Shown here in pieces: positions 17,410 through 26,053 of a DNA stretch of 59,641 nt. Source of the stretch: Planctomycetota bacterium (GTDB lineage: Bacteria; Planctomycetota; Phycisphaerae; WQYP01); NCBI GenBank assembly GCA_021790385.1, contig JAJYDW010000016.1:1-59641 (forward strand). The letters run 5' to 3'. The notes beneath the pieces were generated by a model. The model searched no databases. It was not told the origin of the DNA and saw only the letters and a list, made by a program, of their open reading frames with translations. A program made the translations under genes and the position numbers. Every line of letters starts with the position of its first letter. Position 1 is the stretch's first letter.

Positions 17410-18555
17410 TTAGACAGATGTTTTAATGCCTTTCATGCGCATGCGCAGTTCGTCCGGATTGGGGGAAACAATGTATGCTTCTTTCGGCGCTATGGTGTGA
17501 CTTTCAATGAGTTCCACCAGATTGTCGTTAAAGTCTATCATTCCGGCGGATCGTTCCTGGCGAATGACCGAGATGAGTTCATTCTCCCGACCTTCCAGAA
17601 TGTATTTTTTCACGGAAGGAGAATTTAATAACAATTCCACGACCGGGACGCGATCAACACCTGTTTTCAGTGAAGGCACTAACTTTTGAAATACAATGGC
17701 TTTCAGGTTGGTGGCCAGTGCCTGGCGAATGTTCACATGCATATCCGGCGGAAACAATTCGAGAATTCTGGTGATAGCCCCACTGGCACTGCCCGCATGA
17801 ATTGTGGAATAAACCATATGGCCGGTTTCCGCAGCCTGCACGCCGGCTTGAAAGGTATGGCGATCGCGCATTTCACCAATGAGAATCACATCCGGGTCTT
17901 CACGCATCAGGGAGCGAATGGCCAGATCATAGCTTTCGACATCAAGGCCAATCTCACGCTGATTGATAAAGGCTTTTTTGTCAACATACAGGTATTCAAT
18001 CGGATCCTCGACGGTTACGACATGGCAAGATCGTCGCTCATTGACCTGTTCGAGCATCGCCGCGATAGTGGTGCTTTTCCCACTGCCGGTGATGCCCGCC
18101 AGGAGCACTAAACCCTGTTCCTGATCCGCAATTTTTTCAAAAATTGCCGGCAGATGCAATTGGGCGAAGTTGGGAATCTTTGGATTGATCCGCCGGGCGG
18201 CCACGCTGATATTGCCGCGTTGACGGAAAATGTTCATGCGGAAGCGTTCGGTAAGCGTGACGGCATGGGCAATATCCAAAGCCCCCAGATGTCTCAGGTC
18301 TACACGCTGTTCTGGAGTAAGAATTTCATCCACCATGGCCTCAATTTCCGCATTGGTCAGGGCCATGTGGGTGGTCTGCATGAGTTTGCCACCTTTGCGG
18401 ATGCGCGGTACCGCATCCGCTTTCAGGTGCAAATCGCTGCCTTCGAGCTTGGTAACCGCCTCCAGAAACTTGTGTATGCGCGGGCGGGTCGAGCGTATGA
18501 TCGCCGGTTCAACGGGCGATGATTCCACAGGAACGAGTTCATTTTCAGTAGCCAT
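17410..18555 (-). CDS. pilT: Type IV pilus retraction ATPase PilT
   Basis: 381 aa. The N-terminal region is disordered, followed by a PAS-like N-domain (ASDLHLK-type start 'GSDLHLKADAVPRIRKGG') and the RecA-like core. Walker A is GITGSGKSTT, the Asp box and Walker B are RSLMREDPDVILIGEMRD, and the His box is GHMVYSTIHAGSA. Family knowledge: hexameric ATPase that pulls back type IV pili, or in planctomycetes may serve pilus-like or secretion systems. It is the last gene of a same-strand run with the deacetylase and citrate synthase. A TATGAT box near 18586-18591 is a possible promoter. Distinction from PilU is not certain. Confidence 0.93.
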   Translation of the reverse strand: MATENELVPVESSPVEPAIIRSTRPRIHKFLEAVTKLEGSDLHLKADAVPRIRKGGKLMQTTHMALTNAEIEAMVDEILTPEQRVDLRHLGALDIAHAVTLTERFRMNIFRQRGNISVAARRINPKIPNFAQLHLPAIFEKIADQEQGLVLLAGITGSGKSTTIAAMLEQVNERRSCHVVTVEDPIEYLYVDKKAFINQREIGLDVESYDLAIRSLMREDPDVILIGEMRDRHTFQAGVQAAETGHMVYSTIHAGSASGAITRILELFPPDMHVNIRQALATNLKAIVFQKLVPSLKTGVDRVPVVELLLNSPSVKKYILEGRENELISVIRQERSAGMIDFNDNLVELIESHTIAPKEAYIVSPNPDELRMRMKGIKTSV

Positions 18556-18666
18556 GGGCCTTAGACTCCACGTAAGAACTTCGACATCATAGCGTGTTCA
18601 TCTTGAAATTTCATGCCTTGTTTTACTGCGACATTCACCATATCCGCAGCTGCGGTATCTCGTTTA

Positions 18667-19356
18667 TTAGAGCACCAATTGCTCCAATCCCGTCAGGCCG
18701 AGCATTTCCTCCACGTAAAACGGTTCGGCATAGGGCCGACGAATAGTGCCGCCGAAATACGCCGCAATCTGCCGAACATACGCAATGGTTTCGCCGGCGT
18801 GGGCGGCGTCACGTCCGGTAAAAAATTGCGATTGATAACAAGACAACGCGGCAATTTTAGCGTCTATCACCGCCGAAATATCCACGCAAAAGCGGGCCGG
18901 AAAATTGATTCGTAGATGGGTGCAGAAATAATAAATCAGCCGCGGTGGATAAAACGGCTCGCCGGGAATATCACTGCGTGTAAGTTTAGCGTCAAATCGG
19001 GCATCTTCACAAATGCGAGTGACGGCCAGATGATCCGGGTGGGCATCGTGAGAATAGGGAATAAAAAGAACATCTGGCCGGTGCTGCCGATAGATGGCTG
19101 CGACTCGATGGCGAGCCTCCAGCGAATGAGCGACTTGACGATTTTTAAATCCAGCCTGCTGCCGGGAGACGCCCAATGTGGTCGCCGCAGCTTGAGCTTC
19201 CCGTGATCGCACCTCCGGCGATCCAAACGGGGTAGGCTCGCCATCGGTCATATCCAGGAGTATCACACGGTGGCCGGCCTGGCGAAGAAGCATAATCGTG
19301 CCACCCATCGCCAGTTCCTGATCATCCGGATGCGGTCCAACCACCAATACGTTCAT
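18667..19356 (-). CDS. bshB1: PIG-L family deacetylase, BshB1-like
   Basis: 229 aa from ATG 19356, where the conserved domain begins (MNVLVVGPHPDDQELAMGG); the open frame runs further upstream but has no family similarity there. The zinc-binding AHPDH motif and the N-terminal PHPDD motif are intact, and there is a TDGEPTPFGSPEVR segment as in bacillithiol-type deacetylases. The family removes the acetyl group from GlcNAc-malate (BshB1) or related sugars. The assignment to bacillithiol synthesis is likely by sequence pattern, but no bshA/bshC is in the window. It lies 73 bases downstream of citrate synthase on the same strand. Confidence 0.82.
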   Translation of the reverse strand: MNVLVVGPHPDDQELAMGGTIMLLRQAGHRVILLDMTDGEPTPFGSPEVRSREAQAAATTLGVSRQQAGFKNRQVAHSLEARHRVAAIYRQHRPDVLFIPYSHDAHPDHLAVTRICEDARFDAKLTRSDIPGEPFYPPRLIYYFCTHLRINFPARFCVDISAVIDAKIAALSCYQSQFFTGRDAAHAGETIAYVRQIAAYFGGTIRRPYAEPFYVEEMLGLTGLEQLVL

Positions 19357-19429
19357 GATTTGTCCATCCAAGCCAGCTCTCCTCGCCAGTCGCCGAAGCA
19401 AACAGGCCTGCCCCCCCCCAGCCATTTTT

Positions 19430-20563
19430 TTACCGCTCTGCCATTGGAATCCAATGCTGATTGCGCAGCCCGATGTATTCCGCCCGAGGTCGAATGAGTT
19501 TATTGTGGGCATACTGTTCCAAAATGTGGGCAATCCAGCCGCTGGTGCGGCTGATCGCAAAGATCGGCGTGAAAAGGTCTGAAGGAATGCTGAGATAGTG
19601 ATAGACTGAGGCACTGTAAAAGTCGACATTGGGTTTAAGGCCTTTGGTGGCGGCGACAATCTGCTCTATTTTAACAGACATTTCGTACCACTGTTCCTGC
19701 CGGGTCAAAGTTCCAAGCTGGCGAGACATCTCCCGCAGATGTCTCGCCCGTGGATCACCGTCCTTATAAACCGCATGACCAAATCCCATAATCTTTTCGC
19801 CGGCGGCCAGGCGGTTGCGGATATATGGTTCGGCTGCGGCTACGGTACCGATTTCATTGAGCATTTTCATAACTTGCTCATTGGCTCCGCCGTGCAGTGG
19901 CCCCTTAAGCGCACAGATCGCAGCGGTAATAGCCGAGTGCATATCCGTGAGCGTGGCGGCGGAAACGCGAGCGGTAAAGGTACTGGCGTTAAGTTCGTGA
20001 TCCGCATGCAGAATGTAAGCTTTATCCAAGGCCCTAACAGCCAACGGTTCAGGTGCAGTACCGCGCAACATAAACAAAAAATTGCCGGCCAAACCCAGAT
20101 CGTGGCGCGGATCAACCGGTGCGCGGTCGTTGCGAATACGATCGTAGGCGGCGACGATACCCGCCATTTGGCCAAGAATACGAATGCTTTTGCGATGATT
20201 GGCGGCCAGAGAGTTATCTTCTGATTCCGGATCAAACATGCCCATAGCGCTGGCGGCAGTACGCAATGCCTCCATGGGTGTAATACGACGTGGAAACGAT
20301 TTCATCAGAGCCAGAAGCCCGGAGGGGACCTGCGACTGGGAGGCCAATCCGGCCTTGAATTCAGCCAGTTCCGACCGGTTTGGCAGACGGCCATGCCACA
20401 GCAGGTAGATTACTTCCTCAAAGGTGCCATGATTCGCCATTTCGTCGATGGTGATGCCCCGATAAGTCAGTACTCCATTTTCGATGGAACATATGTCTGA
20501 ACTTAAAGCCACCACATCTCGGAGTCCGGCAACATTTGAAGAGGTAATGACTGGCTCCGGCAT
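19430..20563 (-). CDS. gltA: Citrate synthase
   Basis: 377 aa from ATG 20563, which has an AGGAG site eight bases upstream; an in-frame TTG gives three more residues. All key motifs are present: DHELNASTFTAR, GPLHGGANEQVM (catalytic His), IMGFGHAVYK, and the C-terminal NVDFYSASVYHYLSIPSDLF with the catalytic Asp and FAISRTSGWIAHILEQ. Length fits the short, type I/ancestral citrate synthases, where the 2-methylcitrate synthase subgroup is hard to separate. It catalyses oxaloacetate plus acetyl-CoA to citrate. It heads a three-gene minus-strand run with bshB1 and pilT. A TATGAT box upstream (minus strand, near 20615) could be its promoter. Confidence 0.95.
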   Translation of the reverse strand: MPEPVITSSNVAGLRDVVALSSDICSIENGVLTYRGITIDEMANHGTFEEVIYLLWHGRLPNRSELAEFKAGLASQSQVPSGLLALMKSFPRRITPMEALRTAASAMGMFDPESEDNSLAANHRKSIRILGQMAGIVAAYDRIRNDRAPVDPRHDLGLAGNFLFMLRGTAPEPLAVRALDKAYILHADHELNASTFTARVSAATLTDMHSAITAAICALKGPLHGGANEQVMKMLNEIGTVAAAEPYIRNRLAAGEKIMGFGHAVYKDGDPRARHLREMSRQLGTLTRQEQWYEMSVKIEQIVAATKGLKPNVDFYSASVYHYLSIPSDLFTPIFAISRTSGWIAHILEQYAHNKLIRPRAEYIGLRNQHWIPMAER

Positions 20564-20724
20564 GCAAAACAACTCCTGAAATTAGTCCTGTTCGGGCCGA
20601 CCATTCGGGCTTCAGGATCATACTCAACATTTCCCGTTAAGTACAGCAGCGAAACTACAGCGATGGCCGATTACTGCCAGCACCGATCTTGGCCAGGCTG
20701 CATATTGACCGCCGAGCCGTTATC

Positions 20725-21681
20725 ATGCCATCGATTATGAAAATGCCCATCATTGTTATCGTCGGCTGCACTGCCTCTGGGAAATCGGAGCTGGCCGAAG
20801 CGCTGGCGGAATCCTGGCCGATAGACCGGAGCCAGCCCACCACGATTATGGCGGTGGATTCCATGCAGGTGTACCGGGGCATGGATATCGGCACGGCCAA
20901 GCCGGATCGGCTGGTGCGGCAGCGAATTAAGCACCTGATGATTGATGTGGCTGACCCCTGGGAAACATTTTCCGCCGCCCGATTTGTGCAACTCGCCGGG
21001 CCGATACTGGAGGAGCACCGCCGTGGCCGCCAGCCGCTGATTCTGTCCACCGGAACGGTACTTTATTTGCGAGCTTTGTTGGAGGGATTGTTTGCCGGAC
21101 CGGCGTCGGATGCAGCCTTTCGCACGGCGTTACAGACGCGGGCCGAGCAGAAAGGCACCGTGAGTCTACATAGGGAATTGCAGGAGGTAGATGCCGCTGC
21201 CGCGGAGAAAATACACCCCAACGATCTGCGCCGCATCATTCGTGCCCTGGAAGTTTTTCATGCCACGGGCCGCCCCATCAGTGAATTGCAGACGCAATGG
21301 TCTGCCCGGCCGGGAGATGATTCCACATTATGGATAGGTATTCGGCGTTCTCGGGAAGATTTAAATGGCCGGATCAACCGGCGCGTCAAGGCTATGATCA
21401 CCGCCGGGCTGGTGGAGGAGGTACAGGCCCTGGTGGCCGGCGAAAATACTCTTTCGGTCGAAGCGGCCAGCGCCGTGGGCTACCGGCAGATACTCGATTA
21501 TCTCTCCGGCAACTGTACGCTGGAAGATGCCACTGAAGCGATTAAAATAAAGACGCGGCATTTGGCCAAGCTGCAGCGAACCTGGCTGAAGCGCTTTTCC
21601 AGCATACACTGGTTGGAGCCGGGACCGCATCAATCGGGTGCGGATATGCTACCTGCGGTACTGCAATGGCTGAAGTCCTGA
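20725..21681 (+). CDS. miaA: tRNA dimethylallyltransferase MiaA
   Basis: About 318 aa from ATG 20725; ATGs at 20737 and 20743 are alternatives. P-loop GCTASGKS (residues 14-21), the substrate loop VDSMQVYRGMDIGTAKP, LILSTGTVLYLRALLEGLF, and the conserved EVFHATGRPISELQ. MiaA adds the dimethylallyl group to A37 of tRNAs reading UNN codons. Divergent from citrate synthase; 52 bases upstream of the FGGY kinase. Confidence 0.95.
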   Translation: MPSIMKMPIIVIVGCTASGKSELAEALAESWPIDRSQPTTIMAVDSMQVYRGMDIGTAKPDRLVRQRIKHLMIDVADPWETFSAARFVQLAGPILEEHRRGRQPLILSTGTVLYLRALLEGLFAGPASDAAFRTALQTRAEQKGTVSLHRELQEVDAAAAEKIHPNDLRRIIRALEVFHATGRPISELQTQWSARPGDDSTLWIGIRRSREDLNGRINRRVKAMITAGLVEEVQALVAGENTLSVEAASAVGYRQILDYLSGNCTLEDATEAIKIKTRHLAKLQRTWLKRFSSIHWLEPGPHQSGADMLPAVLQWLKS

Positions 21682-21733
21682 CCGACTATGTATCGCGAAA
21701 TATGACGGTACCATCGGCTAAAAAGGAATCATC

Positions 21734-23101
21734 GTGCGAATTCTGGCAATAGATGTGGGTTCTTCCTCGATCAAGGCGGGCTATTTCAAAAATGGCCACC
21801 TTAAAGATTTCGCCCATATTCCTGTGATGAGTGTTTTACAGTCCAGCAAAGTGGAAGTGCCCGCCACCGGATTGCTGAAAGCATTTGACAATGCCATTTG
21901 CAAAGCCATGGCCTCCCATAAAAAGCTTGACGCCATTGCATTGGATACTTTTTCCCCCGGATTGGTGGCACTGGATAAACAAGGTCAACCGATCGTCGGC
22001 TGCATTACCCACCAAGATCGGCGCAGCCTGCAACAAGCCTGCGAGCTGGAAGCGCGAATTGGGGCGGAGAAGCACTTAAACATTACGGGGAATCGGCCGT
22101 TTCCCGGCGGTATGGCCTCCACATCGCTGTTATGGATTAAACAGCGTGAACCGGGACGATTTAAACAGATCGCCAGAATCGGACAACCCACCACGTTGCT
22201 GGTGCATCACCTGACGGGGAAGTGGACGATTGACCCTTCACAGGCGGCGTTTATAGGATTGTACGACGCCATAAGCCTGGCTGGATGGTCCGCGGAGTTA
22301 TGCCAGGCGGTGGGCATTAAAATGGCGCAACTGCCAGAGATATTGTTTTCTGATGAAGTTGCGGGCCGGACGCAGGCACCGATTTCAGAGCGGCTGGGCA
22401 TTCCTGTCGATACGCCGGTTTTTGCTTCGTTGGTGGATACCAGTGCCGCCATGGCCGCCACATCCGCCCAGCCTGGTACTATGGTTCACAGCGCCGGTTC
22501 CAGCGATGTGTTGGCCTTGTGCCTCAAGACGCCCCAGCCCGCACCCGACATTCTTACCAGACCGCTGGGGCCTGGTAAGTACCTGCCGCGGCGCTGGCTG
22601 GCGGTAAGCACCATTGCCGCCGGCGGATCCACCATGAAATGGCTGCACGAAAATATGTTCCGGGATCTTTCGGCTAAAGCGTTTTCCAAACTCACCATGC
22701 GGATCGGCCGGCAACTGGTGCCGGCAGCGCCTGCCTCCCACCCCATGGCAGACGCAACGCCAATGGCTTCGGTAAGTTTTCAGCCATATTTGGCGGGTGA
22801 TCGCACCAGCATGGAGAACCGCGCAGCAGCATTTGAAAATCTGACTTTGGCCACAGATCGTTGCGCCATGCTGCAAGCGGCAATCGCAGCGCTGGCGCAA
22901 ACCAGCCAGGATCGTTTTGAACGACTGGCGAAGATCCATTCTATTTGTAATCCAATTTATACCATGGGCGGCCAGACGGAACTGGCGGCAATTATGCAAC
23001 GTTATTGGCCCGGGGACTGGAAGTTTCAACCGCTGGAACATGAAGCATTGGGCGGTCTGGTCAAAATGGTTGCGTCTCTCGAAACCAGGGCATTCGGTTA
23101 A
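21734..23101 (+). CDS. FGGY-family carbohydrate kinase
   Basis: 455 aa with a GTG start (21734) behind AAAAAGGAA. The N-terminal ATPase loop DVGSSSIKAG, the sugar-binding segment DTFSPGLVALDKQGQPI, ITHQDRRS and the C-terminal AGSSDVLALCLK are FGGY features. Members phosphorylate xylulose, sedoheptulose, gluconate and others; the specificity cannot be read here. It begins a tight run on the + strand: its stop is five bases before the LptF start. Its place beside permease and translation genes is not explained. Confidence 0.85.
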   Translation: MRILAIDVGSSSIKAGYFKNGHLKDFAHIPVMSVLQSSKVEVPATGLLKAFDNAICKAMASHKKLDAIALDTFSPGLVALDKQGQPIVGCITHQDRRSLQQACELEARIGAEKHLNITGNRPFPGGMASTSLLWIKQREPGRFKQIARIGQPTTLLVHHLTGKWTIDPSQAAFIGLYDAISLAGWSAELCQAVGIKMAQLPEILFSDEVAGRTQAPISERLGIPVDTPVFASLVDTSAAMAATSAQPGTMVHSAGSSDVLALCLKTPQPAPDILTRPLGPGKYLPRRWLAVSTIAAGGSTMKWLHENMFRDLSAKAFSKLTMRIGRQLVPAAPASHPMADATPMASVSFQPYLAGDRTSMENRAAAFENLTLATDRCAMLQAAIAALAQTSQDRFERLAKIHSICNPIYTMGGQTELAAIMQRYWPGDWKFQPLEHEALGGLVKMVASLETRAFG

Positions 23102-23106
23102 TAATC

Positions 23107-24777
23107 ATGATCATCAAAACACTGCATTGGTACTTTCTGCGCGAACTGGGACGCATTTTTGTGCTGACCACCGGCGTTCTTACCACCATTCTGGCGTTTG
23201 GCGGCACCTTTAAACCTTTGACCAAACAGGGGCTGACATTGATTCAGCTCATGCGCGTACTCATGGACCTGATGCCAGCGATGCTGGCCTATTCCATCCC
23301 ACTGGCGGCCCTTTTTGCGGCAGTCATGGTCTATTGGAGGTTAAGTACAGACAATGAAATCACCGGGGCTAGAGCCAGTGGAATCAGCTTTCAATTTTTA
23401 CTGGTGCCGGCGCTGGTGCTGGGGCTGGTGGTAGCGGCGATTGACCTGGCCTTTGTTGACTTTGTGGTACCGATTTTTCTACAAAAGTCGTCCCATGCCA
23501 TTCAAAGCGATGTAGCCTCTGTTCTCCTGGATCATCTGGACAAACATGAACCATTTCAGGTGGGCGATATGGTTGTATATGCCAATCAGGCCTATCGCAT
23601 TCCAGTCCCTAAGGCGCTTCGTCCGCCTCAAGGTGTGCGGCGTACCATTCTGCAACTGCGCGGCCTGGCCGCCACCACATTGACCAATGGCAAGCCGACT
23701 GCGGTAGTGCTGGCCAAGGCCGCCAATGTGCTCATTGATAAAGTGCCGGCCAGCAACCAGGTGGATGTTGCCGTGCAATTGGATGATGGAACCGCATTTG
23801 ATCCCAATAGTGTCCGGCAACTCCGAGGAACGGTGCGTTACCTGCCGGCTGATGGCCAACCCTATGTCATCGGATCGTTGCTGCAAAATGTCCCCAAGTT
23901 TTTCAGCATCACCAAGTTAGAACGGCTCCACATGGATCCTTACCAATTCAGGCCCATCGCCGCACTCAAAAGCAATCTCGACCGGCTGCAGCGATTTGCC
24001 GCCGTGGGCCATAACTATTTGCTGCAATACTCCCCTGAAAAAGCTCTTCGCTTTAATCGCATAGATCCCCGTACCGATTATATTGTGATTTATGCCCCGA
24101 CAGCATTTGTGAACCCGTCTGATGTTTTTTGTCTGGCCGCCAGCGGCAACAAAGCAATCCGTGTGTGGGTCTATAGGCATCAACAGGTTTCCGTGATTTA
24201 CACCGCGGAATTTGCCGCGCTTACACTCCATGGCGGCAGGAACGCTACTGATCCCATCAGCGGTTCCCTCACCCTATCGGGAAACGTGCGCATGAATAAC
24301 CCATCCATTGGCAAAGGGTTCCATGCCGGACCAGCCACTATTGCACTCAATGAACTGGCCATTCCGCGGCAGTTTGCCACCGTTTCCGCAACACCCCGCA
24401 TCGGGCTGGCACCGGTGCGGGCGGCCGAGTCTCAGGCAATAACCAACTTAAAAGCCCAGATCGCCCGACACATCAGCAAACTCGACCATGTTATTGAATC
24501 TGAGGTGCAAAGCCGGCGCTCATTTGCATTTTCGTGCCTGGTGCTGGTCATGCTTGGAGCAGCGCTGGGTATTTTGCTCCAAGGGCATAACCCTCTGGCG
24601 GTATTTGTAGTCGGTTTTTTCCCGGCGATGATTCTTATTCTGCTGATTACCACCGGTCGCACCATGGTGGTGCGAACCACGGGATCCGCCATGCCCGGAT
24701 TATGGGTGATCTGGATGGGCAATGGCATTATTTTACTTTTGAACCTGATCGTTTACAGCAAGCTCCTGCGAAAATAG
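23107..24777 (+). CDS. lptF: LptF/LptG family permease, long form
   Basis: 556 aa, about 190 longer than typical LptF. Three N-terminal membrane helices (about residues 15-125) are followed by a large periplasmic region (~130-445), with three helices at the C-terminus (from about 465). The family signature ITGARASGIS is present between helices 2 and 3. The LptBFG transporter extracts lipopolysaccharide from the inner membrane. Only two of the three partners are here: this gene and the following one on the same strand (33 bases apart). LptB (ATPase) must lie elsewhere. The long periplasmic insertion is unusual. Confidence 0.85.
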   Translation: MIIKTLHWYFLRELGRIFVLTTGVLTTILAFGGTFKPLTKQGLTLIQLMRVLMDLMPAMLAYSIPLAALFAAVMVYWRLSTDNEITGARASGISFQFLLVPALVLGLVVAAIDLAFVDFVVPIFLQKSSHAIQSDVASVLLDHLDKHEPFQVGDMVVYANQAYRIPVPKALRPPQGVRRTILQLRGLAATTLTNGKPTAVVLAKAANVLIDKVPASNQVDVAVQLDDGTAFDPNSVRQLRGTVRYLPADGQPYVIGSLLQNVPKFFSITKLERLHMDPYQFRPIAALKSNLDRLQRFAAVGHNYLLQYSPEKALRFNRIDPRTDYIVIYAPTAFVNPSDVFCLAASGNKAIRVWVYRHQQVSVIYTAEFAALTLHGGRNATDPISGSLTLSGNVRMNNPSIGKGFHAGPATIALNELAIPRQFATVSATPRIGLAPVRAAESQAITNLKAQIARHISKLDHVIESEVQSRRSFAFSCLVLVMLGAALGILLQGHNPLAVFVVGFFPAMILILLITTGRTMVVRTTGSAMPGLWVIWMGNGIILLLNLIVYSKLLRK

Positions 24778-24810
24778 CCTTGGTGCCGCTGCGTTGCCGT
24801 TACTGGATGT

Positions 24811-25944
24811 ATGATGCGTTTGATTGATCGTTATATTGTCCGCAATTTTCTGTTTAACTACCTGCTGGCTTTTACAGTGGTGGTGGGACTTTATATTCTC
24901 CTGGATTTGATCGTCAATTTTGATCAGTTTACGCACGCACAGGCTGCGGCCCATGCCGGCAATTGGTCGTCTTTTACAGATTTGGTGGGGGCAATATCCA
25001 GCTTTTACATGTTTCGCACGCTGCTGATTTTTCAACAGGTTTGTGGCATCATTCCGCTGCTGGCAGCGGGTTTTACCATGTTCCGCATGACGCGCAACCG
25101 GGAGCTTACTGCATTGCTCGCCAGCGGCATTTCACTTTATCGCGTGGCCGTGCCCATCATCATCTGTGCTATCGGTTTTAATATGCTGGTAGTTCTAGAC
25201 CAGGAAGTGCTCATGCCGGATAATATAAACAAGCTGTTGCGCACCCACAGCGAAGTGGATGCCGCCACGCTGCATCCGCAACCGATTTACTTCATACCGG
25301 AAAGCGATAATTCTCTGGTCCTCGCCTCGCGTTACAATCCCGCGACTGAAACATTGACACACGTGCGAATTATCCAACGCAACAAGGCCGGACTTCCCAT
25401 TTCAAGAATTATCGCCCGCCGCGCGGTATGGAAAAACAATATTGGTGAAGGGCCGCATCCCGGTGGCTGGCTTATGACCGATGTGACGCAAATTAATGAT
25501 CTGAAAAGTCTGGATCCACATGAAACCCCCCAACCGGAACACCAGATGATCTACTATACCCCTCTGAATCCTCATCAACTCAAACTGATTTTCGCCAAGA
25601 AAACTGTCGATTATCTTTCCACCGCTCAAATCGACCGTCTGATGATGGACAGCCCCCCTTCCACCCGCGATGCCCTGGAAAAGATCATGTACACTCGATT
25701 CACGCAGTTGATTATCAACTTGCTCATGCTGCTGATCGGCATACCGTTTCTACTGACCCGTGAACCCACAGCACTGATCAAAAATATGCTGGCATGCACG
25801 ATGGTTACCGGCATATGCTTTATCACTACGTTTGTACTGTTCCAACTGGCTGGCACGGCGGTTTCGCCAATCGTGGGAGCTTGGCTGCCGGTGCTGCTTT
25901 TTACTCCCCTGGCCGTGGTCATGCTCGAAGGCATCAAAACCTGA
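24811..25944 (+). CDS. lptG: LptF/LptG family permease, normal length
   Basis: 377 aa. Three N-terminal helices, an ~170-residue periplasmic part, then three helices, with the signature ELTALLASGISLYRV, typical of the LptF/G (YjgP/YjgQ) family. Pairs with the gene just upstream to form the permease of an LptB2FG exporter of outer-membrane glycolipid. The presence of LPS-type export fits a planctomycete with a Gram-negative-like envelope. Which of the two is formally F or G is uncertain. Confidence 0.88.
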   Translation: MMRLIDRYIVRNFLFNYLLAFTVVVGLYILLDLIVNFDQFTHAQAAAHAGNWSSFTDLVGAISSFYMFRTLLIFQQVCGIIPLLAAGFTMFRMTRNRELTALLASGISLYRVAVPIIICAIGFNMLVVLDQEVLMPDNINKLLRTHSEVDAATLHPQPIYFIPESDNSLVLASRYNPATETLTHVRIIQRNKAGLPISRIIARRAVWKNNIGEGPHPGGWLMTDVTQINDLKSLDPHETPQPEHQMIYYTPLNPHQLKLIFAKKTVDYLSTAQIDRLMMDSPPSTRDALEKIMYTRFTQLIINLLMLLIGIPFLLTREPTALIKNMLACTMVTGICFITTFVLFQLAGTAVSPIVGAWLPVLLFTPLAVVMLEGIKT

Positions 25945-26053
25945 GCCTTGAGATGGCAAGATGGCAGGCTTGGCCGCCCTTTCGCTTGCGCTATTGGGCA
26001 AAATCGGTTATCATTCATTTGGTTTTTCCCGAAGCAAGGCTGTTGAATCTTCA

